Below, one piece after another: positions 28,403 to 36,024 of a DNA stretch of 64,000 nt. A model generated the notes under the pieces. The model did no database searches and was not told the origin of the DNA. It worked only from the letters and a program-made list of their open reading frames with translations. The DNA lies in NCBI RefSeq assembly GCF_918698115.1, contig NZ_CAKKLV010000014.1, positions 1 through 64,000 on the forward strand, in the 5' to 3' direction. The translations under genes were made by a program, and so were the position numbers. Each line of letters begins with the position of its first letter. The first letter of the stretch is position 1. This stretch comes from Peribacillus sp. Bi96 (GTDB taxonomy: Bacteria > Bacillota > Bacilli > Bacillales > DSM-1321).

Positions 28403-28672
28403 ATGGGGTATTCCCGAGATGAACAAGAGACTTCATTGTTTTTTGACAACAGTACACGCGAGTGGACTGTTTACTCTACTGTTCCTAAACACATTCGAAA
28501 ACTCTCTAATTTAACAGAGTTATTCGTCATAGAATCCGAGGATGATAGACCGATAGCTGTTAAGGGAATTTTGACAGAAAAACAAGTCAGCATGAAAAAA
28601 GAACGGGTCTATACAGATGAACAAAAGGAAAGAGCAGCTGAAAGGCTTTCTAGGGCTAGAAACGCTATATAA
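28403..28672 (+). CDS. Small phage-type hypothetical protein
   Basis: This 89-residue protein (MGYSRDEQETSLFFDNSTRE, YSTVPKHIRKLSNL) starts at the ATG at 28403 with GGGAGG 9 nt upstream. The C-terminus is a charged helix (YTDEQKERAAERLSRARNAI). A diverged, frameshifted copy of its first half is at 38379-38512. Together with the next reading frame it resembles the small-protein cassettes of Bacillus temperate phages. I cannot name a function. Confidence 0.55.
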   Translation: MGYSRDEQETSLFFDNSTREWTVYSTVPKHIRKLSNLTELFVIESEDDRPIAVKGILTEKQVSMKKERVYTDEQKERAAERLSRARNAI

Positions 28673-28725
28673 ATAAAGGGAAACAAAACTTTAAATTCAA
28701 TCTGAATATAAAGGGAGCCAATAAC

Positions 28726-29165
28726 ATGACAACAGCTAAATTGAACGTAATATATTATTTAAGAAAATCCAAAAGGATGACAAAAAGGAAGTTCTTATGT
28801 GTCATGCTCAAGGGGATGAATTACCGCATGCAAATGAGTTATTAAAAATGCCTGGATCGATAACAAAGCTGAATGTGGAAGAAAGTGGTGCTGGGGAAAT
28901 TGGAGCTGAATTTATATCTATCCAACGCGATAATAAGAAAACTGTCCTGAAGTTTTCTTATTATCGCGATGTGGATGGAAAAGTTAATAAATTATATTCT
29001 CATGCTGGGGCTAATGTATCTATTACTCTTCAACCTTCTCAGATGAGCATCGAGGAATTCTATGAAGAGCCACATGAGAGTGTGGAAGATAGGGTAAATC
29101 CAGACGGTACGGAAAATATACCAAATGACCAAATCGAAATGGATGAGGATTTAGTAAAACATTAA
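28726..29165 (+). pseudogene. Phage-type hypothetical gene with a frameshift
   Basis: AGGGAG precedes an ATG at 28726 (MTTAKLNVIYYLRK). One missing base in an A-run near 28770 moves the rest into the frame KKEVLMCHAQGDELPHANEL, which runs to 29165 with an acidic C-terminus (DDQIEMDEDLVKH-like). The corrected product would be about 146 residues. The central FISIQRDNKKTVLKFSYYRD looks like a beta domain. Sequencing error is possible because the change is in a homopolymer. Confidence 0.5.
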
Positions 29166-29258
29166 TAATTCTGCACTGGGCTACTGCTTAAAGTGAAAAA
29201 AATAGCTAGGATTGCTCCCAGCATTGATGCAACCTTAGCGGATGCTGTTTCAATTAAC

Positions 29259-29504
29259 CTACTCCTCGTCAGGATAATGTTTTAGGTAAACAACTTTTCC
29301 TGGAAGTTCGATTCTATGTTTCGCGTCATAACGACAACTTAGAACTTCAAATGAACCTTCATCCACTCTAAATGCCATAACCTGATCAAAATCATTATCT
29401 AATATAACGTATTGGTTTGGGTCCGTTTGGTGTTTATATAACGTATAAGTCCGATGAATAAATATGGACCAGTCATAGGAAAGTGAAATTTCTATTGTTT
29501 TCAT
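29259..29504 (-). CDS. Small hypothetical protein
   Basis: This 81-residue protein starts at 29504 (MKTIEISLSYDWSIFIHRTY) with AAGGGGC upstream; the frame opens 60 nt earlier without a ribosome site. The alternating pattern (YVILDNDFDQVMAFRVDEGS, KVVYLKHYPDEE) suggests an all-beta fold. No family recognised. Confidence 0.5.
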   Translation of the reverse strand: MKTIEISLSYDWSIFIHRTYTLYKHQTDPNQYVILDNDFDQVMAFRVDEGSFEVLSCRYDAKHRIELPGKVVYLKHYPDEE

Positions 29505-29611
29505 TTTGTGCCCCTTACTTTTATGAAGTATTTTATACATAATAACCAGGATTTCTCCTGGCAATGGTGATTGTATCGGAGTACATATTATACTATGGAG
29601 GGGAGAATGAA

Positions 29612-29876
29612 TGAGTAACCAATTATCCTTCTTTCCGGATGTTGATGAAAAGCAAATTCGTTCTATCGTTGTGAAAGAACTTAAATTATTTAGAGCGCTA
29701 AAGATTCAACAATTCAACAATTAAACAAACAGGAGCTTAATGAGAAAGGGATAACGATAAATATCTTTCCTAAGCTGTATGATAATGATCGAGAGAAAGA
29801 AATGAAAGTCCTTCATATGGAAAGGGCATTAAGAAAATTAAGCAAGGATACCTTAAAAAGCCAAGTCTTTCTTTAA
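29612..29876 (+). pseudogene. ArpU-family phage regulator, frameshifted
   Basis: The start MSNQLSFFPDVDEKQIRSIV with GGAGGGG upstream is the classical ArpU N-terminus. Near 29700 the frame shifts; the continuation (LNKQELNEKGITINIFPKLY to HMERALRKLSKDTLKSQVFL) is shorter than the usual 140 residues. ArpU proteins control late or lysis genes in Gram-positive phages, in keeping with the endolysin relic that follows. Confidence 0.6.
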
Positions 29877-30361
29877 ACTTCAAGACCGAAAATGAAACTG
29901 TTGTTACAGTGCCTCCTAAGACTGAGATTGCTTCTGGAGTTAGTAAAGAACCATCTAAGAACAAAGGTGGTGCTACTATTGTATCCATTCAAAAAAACTT
30001 AAATAGCCGATATAAAGCAGGTCTTGTTACGGATGGATTCAATGGGCCAAAAACCAAATCAGCACTAATCAAAGCACTGCAAAATGAACTTAATAAGCAG
30101 TTCAATAAAAAGTTTGTTGTGGATGGTAAATGGGGAGCGAAGACGAAGGCTGCCATTGTCACTGTCGAAAAAGGTGCAAAAGGTAATCTCACTTAGATTC
30201 TATAGGCTGCACTTTATACAGAAGGATTTAAACTTGGATCACTTGAATCGATATTCGGAAAAGGTACCGAGTCGGCATTATCTAAATTCCAGAAAGCTAA
30301 AAGGATAATTGCCGATAAGAAGGCAGGTAAAGCAACTTTTACTAAATTGTTTGTAGCATAA
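29877..30361 (+). pseudogene. Phage endolysin C-terminal (peptidoglycan-binding) relic
   Basis: Two peptidoglycan-binding repeats are readable: SIQKNLNSRYKAGLVTDGFN followed by GPKTKSALIKALQNEL and FVVDGKWGAKTKAAI. Then, after two in-frame TAG codons (about 30194 and 30203), comes AALYTEGFKLGSLESIFGKG, ESALSKFQKAKR and the terminal FTKLFVA. The N-terminal amidase domain is gone. The two stops look like TGG and CAG turned to TAG. Confidence 0.65.
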
Positions 30362-30363
30362 TC

Positions 30364-30397
30364 AAAAGTCCTTACTCAATGAATAAGGGCTTTTTTA
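30364..30397 (+). terminator. Intrinsic terminator after the endolysin relic
   Basis: AAAAGTCCTTA...TAAGGGCTTTTTTA with a short loop. Confidence 0.75.
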
Positions 30398-30473
30398 TTT
30401 AAAACGCTGTTTAAAGTACGTTCACTTAACAAGTGCATAGGATAATCTTATAAACTGTGAAGGGTTGAGAAAA

Positions 30474-31046
30474 ATGTACTATGTTCCTTATATACATCCC
30501 TATCAATATCAATATCCTTATTATGTTAATGTACCAATGTATAACTATGTAAGAAATCCTGATTATCGGGGTGTTAATGATGCTAACCAACTGGGTTTTT
30601 TACAATCATCAAACGGAAGAAATAATATTGAGTTAAAAGATTATGGACCAAAACCATTTGTAGTAAATATAAATGAGGCTACGAAGCAAAACAATAACTA
30701 TCGTACCGCTTTATGGACAGGAAAACATTTGCAAGTTACATTGATGAGTCTAAAAGTTGGTGAAGATATTGGCTTAGAAATTCACCCTAACGTTGACCAG
30801 TTTTTACGTATTGAACAAGGTCAAGGGTTTGTTCAAATGGGCAATAGAAAGGATAATTTAAACTTTGTAAAAGACGTCTATGATGATTATGCAATAATGA
30901 TACCTGCTGGCACATGGCATAATGTAACCAATACAGGTAATATTCCTCTAAAACTTTACTCGATATATGCTCCTCCTCATCATCCATTTGGTACTGTTCA
31001 TGTTACCAAGGCAGATGCATTGGCCGCGGAAGAAGGCAACGGTTGA
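30474..31046 (+). CDS. Cupin protein with tyrosine-rich N-terminus
   Basis: This 190-residue protein opens with an unusual Tyr/Pro-rich segment (MYYVPYIHPYQYQYPYYVNV). A cupin barrel follows from about residue 70: motif 1 GLEIHPNVDQFLRIEQGQGF carries the histidine and glutamine/glutamate metal positions, and motif 2 is PAGTWHNVTNTG. The ATG at 30474 is preferred over the TTG at 30465 on spacing from AAGGG. Such tyrosine-rich tails occur in proteins of spore outer layers; in view of the neighbouring germination genes a spore role is plausible, but this is inference. Confidence 0.75.
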   Translation: MYYVPYIHPYQYQYPYYVNVPMYNYVRNPDYRGVNDANQLGFLQSSNGRNNIELKDYGPKPFVVNINEATKQNNNYRTALWTGKHLQVTLMSLKVGEDIGLEIHPNVDQFLRIEQGQGFVQMGNRKDNLNFVKDVYDDYAIMIPAGTWHNVTNTGNIPLKLYSIYAPPHHPFGTVHVTKADALAAEEGNG

Positions 31047-31169
31047 GTAAAAGCATAAGATAGGATTTTATCAGATTGGCTAACCCTTATTATTTCGTAG
31101 GGTGAATAATTTGAAAACGAATGGAGAAAAGATTATTAAGGTACTATCTCCACAGGACCCCTCAATCGT

Positions 31170-31200
31170 AAAAAGCCCGTCTCGTAGTGGGGCTTTTTTT
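31170..31200 (+). terminator. Intrinsic terminator
   Basis: AAAAAGCCC and GGGGCTTTTTTT around a 10-nt loop. First of three terminators without an intact gene between them. Confidence 0.75.
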
Positions 31201-31269
31201 GTTTTGAGAAGAATAAAATGTAATCAAACGAATACACTTTTTATAATCGTTGAAACAAAATCATCACTG

Positions 31270-31301
31270 ACCCCTTCTCCTTAATCGAGAGGGGGGTTTT
31301 T
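31270..31301 (+). terminator. Intrinsic terminator
   Basis: ACCCCTTCTC and GAGAGGGGGGT followed by Ts; second of the cluster. Confidence 0.7.
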
Positions 31302-31371
31302 ATGTACGATGAATACAAACGAATAATCTGGATACCATAAGTTTACACCTTGTTTTTGACTGTGATACATT

Positions 31372-31410
31372 GAAAAGCCCTTACTCGTATTGAGTAGGGG
31401 CTATTTTTTT
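31372..31410 (+). terminator. Intrinsic terminator
   Basis: AAAAGCCCTTACTC and GAGTAGGGGCT then 8 Ts; third of the cluster, same hairpin type as 23172. Confidence 0.8.
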
Positions 31411-31448
31411 TGTTGAAGCTCTGTTAAAGGTGTTGTTGAATTTCTTAA

Positions 31449-31475
31449 TGAACTAAAGGGGCAGTTTAGTTGAAC
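31449..31475. repeat. Short palindromic motif, copy 2
   Basis: GAACTAAAGGGGCAGTTTAG then TTGAAC. It lies upstream of the GNAT gene; a third copy lies just after that gene. Confidence 0.45.
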
Positions 31476-31544
31476 AAGGTATTTCAGTGTCAGTAGTGAA
31501 TTTAATAAAGAGGTAATGTCAGATTATGATTGGAGGTGAAGTTT

Positions 31545-32006
31545 ATGAAAGTACAATTGAAATGTGTTACGAGAGAAAATTGGGTAGAGGCATTAGCACT
31601 AAAAGTTAAGAAACAGCAATGTAAATTTGCACCCCCAGTAGCCGTATCACTTGCCAAAGTTTATATTAAACCAGACGGGGATAACATAGTTTATTTGCCC
31701 TTTGCCATTTATGACAAAGAGATGATGGTCGGTTTTATCATGCATGCTTACGATGAAAATACGACGAATATGTATTGGATTAACGGCTTCATAATTGATG
31801 AGAGTTATCAGGGTAAAGGATATGGTAGGGCGGCACTGTCTGAGATGGTTCATTGGATAACAAATAGGTTTAGCATTTGTAAAGAAATTCGTCTAACCGT
31901 ATTTAAAGAGAACGAAATTGCTCGTGAATTATATAAACGTTTTGGCTTTCTTCCCACAGGAGATGTATATGGAGAAGAAGATGTGTGGTTTCTTCCTATA
32001 AAATAA
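31545..32006 (+). CDS. GNAT family N-acetyltransferase (polyamine type)
   Basis: This 153-residue GCN5-related acetyltransferase starts MKVQLKCVTRENWVEALAL with GGAGGTGA well placed. The acetyl-CoA loop is DESYQGKGYGRAALSEMV (around residue 90), preceded by WINGFIID and followed by RLTVFKENEIARELYKRFGF. The general pattern (YLPFAIYDKEMMVGFIMHAY) resembles spermine/spermidine acetyltransferases such as BltD and PaiA. The substrate is not provable from sequence. Short palindromic motifs flank the gene on both sides. Confidence 0.85.
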   Translation: MKVQLKCVTRENWVEALALKVKKQQCKFAPPVAVSLAKVYIKPDGDNIVYLPFAIYDKEMMVGFIMHAYDENTTNMYWINGFIIDESYQGKGYGRAALSEMVHWITNRFSICKEIRLTVFKENEIARELYKRFGFLPTGDVYGEEDVWFLPIK

Positions 32007-32019
32007 CTATGTGTCTTAT

Positions 32020-32039
32020 GGAACTAACGGGCGCGTTAT
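32020..32039. repeat. Short palindromic motif, partial copy 3
   Basis: GGAACTAACGGGCGCGTTAT matches the left half and centre of the motif copies at 23219 and 31449. Confidence 0.35.
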
Positions 32040-32079
32040 TTCCATAGGGAATAATGGATGTAAAGGAGGGTTTTTTCTG

Positions 32080-32269
32080 ATGGGTACAATTCGTGATAGA
32101 GGACTGGGTCTATAATGCTGGAATTTCTAGTACTACGAAAACACAAAAGACTTGGAATATGGATAAAATAGTTAAATATACTGGAGTAGGTGTCGTTTAC
32201 ACTTATACTGATGCTTATGTGCAAGTTGCTACTAAAACTGGTACATTTAATACGCATTTTAAGGAGTAG
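32080..32269 (+). pseudogene. Relic of a secreted-type protein, frameshifted
   Basis: AAAGGAGGG precedes ATG 32080 (MGTIR), and one base later the frame VIEDWVYNAGISSTTKTQKT onward to YVQVATKTGTFNTHFKE runs to a TAG at 32269. The beta-rich threonine-rich C-terminus followed 6 nt later by a tiny membrane protein repeats the architecture seen at 18208-19283. The N-terminal part and signal peptide are missing. Confidence 0.4.
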
Positions 32270-32275
32270 ATGACA

Positions 32276-32377
32276 TTGAAAAATATTAGTATAGTAAATG
32301 GTGTAATTGATATCATTATTCTTGTTATAGTGGTATTTATTATTGTGAAAATTGTAAAAACAGTTGTAGAAAATTAA
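32276..32377 (+). CDS. Single-helix membrane peptide
   Basis: This 33-residue peptide from a TTG start (AAGGAG 9 nt upstream) has one hydrophobic helix (VIDIIILVIVVFIIVKIV) and a lysine-bearing end. The ATG two codons earlier overlaps the ribosome site and is less likely. It is tightly coupled to the preceding relic and followed by a terminator. A toxin, immunity or holin-like peptide are all possible. Confidence 0.4.
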   Translation: MKNISIVNGVIDIIILVIVVFIIVKIVKTVVEN

Positions 32378-32397
32378 AGAAGAAAAAGTAGATTGTA

Positions 32398-32425
32398 AAG
32401 GTGAACTGAAAAGCTCGCCTTTTTC
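32398..32425 (+). terminator. Intrinsic terminator
   Basis: AAAGGTGA and TCGCCTTTTT with a G-U pair. Confidence 0.6.
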
Positions 32426-32914
32426 TTTAGTCTTTTTCCGTTTAGATGAGAGAATTTAAGGGATCAACTTAAGAAGTGAAAAGAAATTCACTCATGGAAC
32501 ATACTCTTTTGATGATTTAATCCAAGGGGTTGATGAATATTTTTGTGATTTCCTATTAGATTATTCTGTAATAATTTAGAAGCGGTGTTTCTAAGTCTTA
32601 ATGTATCTGCGGTTTCCCAAGTTCCTAGATCCATTGATAAAATAAGCATCAGCTTTTTCTTGGTTAAATCACTAAAAACAAAAGGACTATCAATTTTGGT
32701 TAGGTTGATTTATGTACTCCCTTTATTCCCTAAGGGAGAGTGTTATCGACACTAACTTACACAGGTCATCCTTATTTGTTTTAATATTCAATGATGGGTT
32801 TATTTTGCCCACCAATTCATGATATTGTACTCTTGCTCATGCAGAATCTATTTTTGAAAAAGCTTTTAAACAGGCATTTGTGATGTTTTAGGATAACTGA
32901 TCATGCTAAGAAGT
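32426..32914 (+). other. Decayed right end of element B
   Basis: Only short open pieces remain. The last, 32835-32891, encodes LAHAESIFEKAFKQAFVMF before TAG and matches the tail upstream of attachment copy 2, so both elements ended in the same gene. Confidence 0.4.
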
Positions 32915-32973
32915 ATGTTCCGCACTCAAGTTCACCCATGGGAACGCGAACAATATATGTCAATGTATTAATA
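32915..32973 (+). repeat. Attachment-site copy 3: glnA 3' end
   Basis: It encodes [22 protein letters not shown] with synonymous changes CGC, ACT and TCA relative to glnA. It is preceded by the 17-bp ATGCTAAGAAGTATGTT shared with copy 2. Confidence 0.85.
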
Positions 32974-32988
32974 CCGAAATTAGCTTGG

Positions 32989-33024
32989 AAACCCTTGACA
33001 CCATTGGTGTTGAGGGTTTTTTTT
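32989..33024 (+). terminator. Element-borne terminator after glnA copy 3
   Basis: AAACCCTTGACACC pairs perfectly with GGTGTTGAGGGTTT across a 3-nt loop, then Ts. Similar in layout but not in sequence to the other two glnA terminators. Confidence 0.88.
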
Positions 33025-33040
33025 ATTTAAGAAAGAAGGA

Positions 33041-33252
33041 GATATTCCAGTAAATGGATTGGAGCAAGTGGAAGTTGGGTCTGGGATTATTGTGAGGGAG
33101 AATGTAACTCCTGCTTTAGAAGATGCTGGTGTTTATTATTATATAAATGCATCGTTTAAATCAGGTAGTTTATTAAAAAATAACTTAATTTCTACCGTTA
33201 TATGATTGAAAACAACATGAAAAAACTAAAAGATGTTCCTTCACCATATTAA
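33041..33252 (+). pseudogene. Unrecognised C-terminal relic, frameshifted
   Basis: The frame LEQVEVGSGIIVRENVTPAL, EDAGVYYYINASFKSGSLLK shifts near 33190 into FYRYMIENNMKKLKDVPSPY-stop. Composition is protein-like, but no family was recognised and the N-terminus is absent. Confidence 0.35.
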
Positions 33253-33493
33253 GGAATGCTGATTGAAGAAGGATAAACACTAGAAGCTCCATCAGAAGTA
33301 TAAAAGCCATTCACAAACAGCGGGCAGCTTTTGTTATGTAAAAACATCCTAGATAAACAGTCAATATTAGTGAAGGTACCCGCAAAATAGGAACAAGCCT
33401 TGCGGTAGATTAGAACATCTATTATTAAAAGTTATTTTTCCTAAATTGATATTAGGATATAATAGTAATAAATGAATAAAAGGTGTGATTTTT

Positions 33494-34372
33494 CTGACGG
33501 AAGCACTAAAAAAGCAGCATAGAAAGTTATCTAATTTGATAATTATCCAACGGACCATTCTTATTACAATTGGTGCTTTGCTAATGGCCACGGGATTGGA
33601 AATCTTTTTAATTCCCAATCATGTAATTGATGGTGGCATTACAGGTATTTCAATTATGCTTTCTCATATTACTGGTATAAAACTAGGAATCTTTCTTTTT
33701 CTATTGAATCTACCATTTGTATATCTGGGATATAAACAGTTTGGGAAAACTTTTGCTATATCTACTATATATGGGATTATAATGCTATCCATTTTTGCGA
33801 CATATTTCCATCCTATTCCACCCTTCACTGAGGATATCCTTCTTGCTACAATTTTTGGGGGCATATTCTTAGGTGTAGGTGTAGGAATAGTAATTCGTAA
33901 CGGTGGTGCGCTTGATGGGACAGAAATACTTTCGATTGTAATAAGTAAAAAAGTTCCTTTTTCTGTTGGCGAAATTGTTATGTTCATCAATCTATTTATA
34001 CTTGGTTCTGCTGGATTCGTATACACATGGGATAGAGCTATGTATTCAATCTTAGCTTATGTAATAGCTGCTAAAGCCATTGACATTGTTATTACTGGAA
34101 TGGAAGAAACAAAGTCAGTGTGGATAATTAGCGATGAAGCAAGAGAGATAGGTGATGCAATCAATAATCGCTTAGGACGAGGTGTGACATACTTGCATGG
34201 TGAAGGTGCCTATTCTGGAGAGGACAAGAAGGTTATTTTCTGTATAATTACCAGACTTGAAGAATCTAAGTTAACTACAATTGTTGAAGAGATCGACGCT
34301 TCATCTTTCTTAGCAATTGCAAATATCGCGGAAGTACGTGGTGGACGGTTCAAAAAGAGAGATATTCATTAA
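33494..34372 (+). CDS. YitT family membrane protein (DUF161/DUF2179)
   Basis: This 292-residue protein has five to six membrane helices to about residue 190 with the family blocks LEIFLIPNHVIDGGITGISI and VGIVIRNGGALDGTEIL. A soluble DUF2179 domain follows (GRGVTYLHGEGAYSGEDKKV, IDASSFLAIANIAEVRGG). The ribosome site AAAGGTG is spaced for CTG 33494; the in-frame GTG at 33485 lies within 1 nt of it. TATAAT at 33458-33463 could be the -10. The function of YitT proteins is not settled. Confidence 0.85.
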   Translation: MTEALKKQHRKLSNLIIIQRTILITIGALLMATGLEIFLIPNHVIDGGITGISIMLSHITGIKLGIFLFLLNLPFVYLGYKQFGKTFAISTIYGIIMLSIFATYFHPIPPFTEDILLATIFGGIFLGVGVGIVIRNGGALDGTEILSIVISKKVPFSVGEIVMFINLFILGSAGFVYTWDRAMYSILAYVIAAKAIDIVITGMEETKSVWIISDEAREIGDAINNRLGRGVTYLHGEGAYSGEDKKVIFCIITRLEESKLTTIVEEIDASSFLAIANIAEVRGGRFKKRDIH

Positions 34373-34491
34373 TGAAAACTTTTTAACAGAGCTAACATTT
34401 TGAGGTTGATTTTTGTTATGTCACCACTGGAACAAACTGTGCGGGATTATCGTAAGTATGAAGATAAGGGCTAATAAGCCCTTATACAATA

Positions 34492-34947
34492 TTAATATCC
34501 AAAATTCCTAGGAGGACAGCATGGGTTATGCGGCGGCTTTCCACAAATCAGGTTTTGAGTATAGCATTCGTTAACTACGGATTGAGTATGCGGAAAGTAA
34601 TGCTTAAACGTGTTCACATGTTTATTGACAGTTGTAGTATGTGATGGATGAACGACAGGAATCACTGTGTTCGATACATTCGTATTAACATATTGCTGTG
34701 TTGGAGAGACTTGTGCTGGAGCAACTTGAGTAGGCAGAGTTTGAGTTGGGCAATATTGCACTGGAGACACAGCCATTGGACTATAGGCTCCAATTACGTT
34801 GGAGTGTTTACCAGTTGATGCACCCATTACTCCGGGTACGTTTCCGTATGCACCCATTACTCCGGGTACGTTTCCGTATGCTCCCATTACGTTGTTGGAT
34901 GCTCCTATTACATGGGGGTTATTTCCTCCACTATTACGAAAATACAT
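34492..34947 (-). CDS. cotD: Inner spore coat protein, CotD type
   Basis: This 151-residue protein has the CotD signature HPSHTTTVNKHVNTFKHYFP followed by HTQSVVNECY, and a cysteine/proline tail (CGKPPHNPCCPP). The N-terminal third is special: asparagine/glycine-rich with GNVPGVMGAY repeated in tandem. A QVAPAQVSPTQ spacer links the parts. AAGGGACG precedes the ATG, and a sigma-K-like promoter lies 40 nt upstream. CotD is assembled in the inner coat; its binding partners are not visible here. Confidence 0.85.
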   Translation of the reverse strand: MYFRNSGGNNPHVIGASNNVMGAYGNVPGVMGAYGNVPGVMGASTGKHSNVIGAYSPMAVSPVQYCPTQTLPTQVAPAQVSPTQQYVNTNVSNTVIPVVHPSHTTTVNKHVNTFKHYFPHTQSVVNECYTQNLICGKPPHNPCCPPRNFGY

Positions 34948-34985
34948 TTATAATACGTCCCTTCATTAAGTTTTCGTTACCCTTG

Positions 34986-35012
34986 TAGTTTATGAAAAAA
35001 GGGTAGGTTTGT
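34986..35012 (-). promoter_or_regulatory. Candidate sigma-K promoter of the CotD gene
   Basis: On the minus strand CATAAACTA matches the sigma-K -10 (CATANNNTA), and an AC lies 16 nt upstream as -35. It is correctly placed for late mother-cell expression. Confidence 0.6.
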
Positions 35013-35112
35013 ACTAATGAAAAAGCCTTTTAAGACAAGAATAGCATAGAACACTTTCTGTTAATTTAAGTAAGCATAACCGTGCAGAGTGAAAATTAAA
35101 TAGCAATACAAT

Positions 35113-35137
35113 AGTCGTCCCTATGGGCGGCTTTTTA
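35113..35137 (+). terminator. Intrinsic terminator
   Basis: AGTCGTCC and GGGCGGCTTTTTA (with G-U pairs). The sequence after it resembles 33324-33362. Confidence 0.55.
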
Positions 35138-35387
35138 TTATGTATAAACAACCTAGACATACAGAGATAGAGAATGCTCAAAGGCACCATAGTTCAACGA
35201 CCTTCTTCACCAGCCACTAAAACATTATCGACATAGAACTAATTTTCTTTCTCTGTGGTAAAGCGCTGATTTTTGCGCTTCAAAGATGGCTAACTGGCAA
35301 GTTGGTTGAAGATGAAGGTTTATTTAGAAGGACGTTGAAGTAGTAATTAACATAATGAAAAAAATATATAGAAGGGAACAAAAACTA

Positions 35388-35995
35388 ATGAAATACGAAT
35401 GGAGAAAACAAGAAAAGAATTTATATATTCCAAAACAAAAATCTGAACTTGTAACAATTCCAGAACAGAAATTTTTTTGGATAAAGGGAAAAGGAAATCC
35501 AATGAGCACGAATGTGCTGAAAAGATAGGTGTTCTTTATTCAGTGGCTTATGCGGTCAGAATGATGCCGAAGCAAGGATACACTCCAAATGGATATCCAT
35601 TAGAAGGAATTTGGGATTTAACAGAAGAGGGAAAGAAATTAGATACATTGAATAAAGATGAATTATTATATACTATCATGATTAGACAACCAGATTTTGT
35701 AACAAAAGAAATAGTAGATAAAGCATTTGAAAATGTTGAAAAAAAGAAACCTCATCCATTTCTAAATGATGTAAAGTTCGGTACATTTCGAGATGGTTTA
35801 TCTGTCCAAATGCTTCATGTAGGTCCATATGATGAGGAACCTCAAAGTTTTAAATTAATGAATGAATTCATAAAAAATAATAATCTTGAAAGAACTTCAT
35901 TACAACATAGAGAAATATATCTTTCAGATTTTAGAAAAGTTGAACCTGCAAAATTAAAAACTGTTTTGAGATATAAGGTTAAGCCAATAGAATAG
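35388..35995 (+). pseudogene. GyrI-like small-molecule-binding protein, frameshifted
   Basis: The protein begins MKYEWRKQEKNLYIPKQKSE, after AGAAGGGAAC, and the first frame runs to FFWIKGKGNP. One missing A near 35500 moves the rest to the frame containing EKIGVLYSVAYAVRMMPKQG and YPLEGIWDLTEEGK, which continues to 35995. The intact family member is about 205-210 residues. A further in-frame loss is suspected between GYTPNG and YPLEG, where relatives carry a longer FDY-type linker. Confidence 0.65.
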
Positions 35996-36024
35996 CATAA
36001 TCTCATTACTACTAACATGCATTC

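Larger units (their letters stand above)
22087..32973. mobile_element. Integrative element B at glnA, partly decayed
   Basis: It is bounded by glnA copies 2 and 3. It begins with a terminator and a minus-strand integrase relic, and contains a germinant-receptor operon plus phage relics (YolD-like, ArpU, endolysin). No conjugation, replication or capsid genes remain. Confidence 0.65.

Noticed and set aside
33380..33406. CCGCAA/TTGCGG hairpin upstream of the YitT gene as a riboswitch
   Set aside because: It is a simple stem, with none of the conserved loops of known riboswitch classes.
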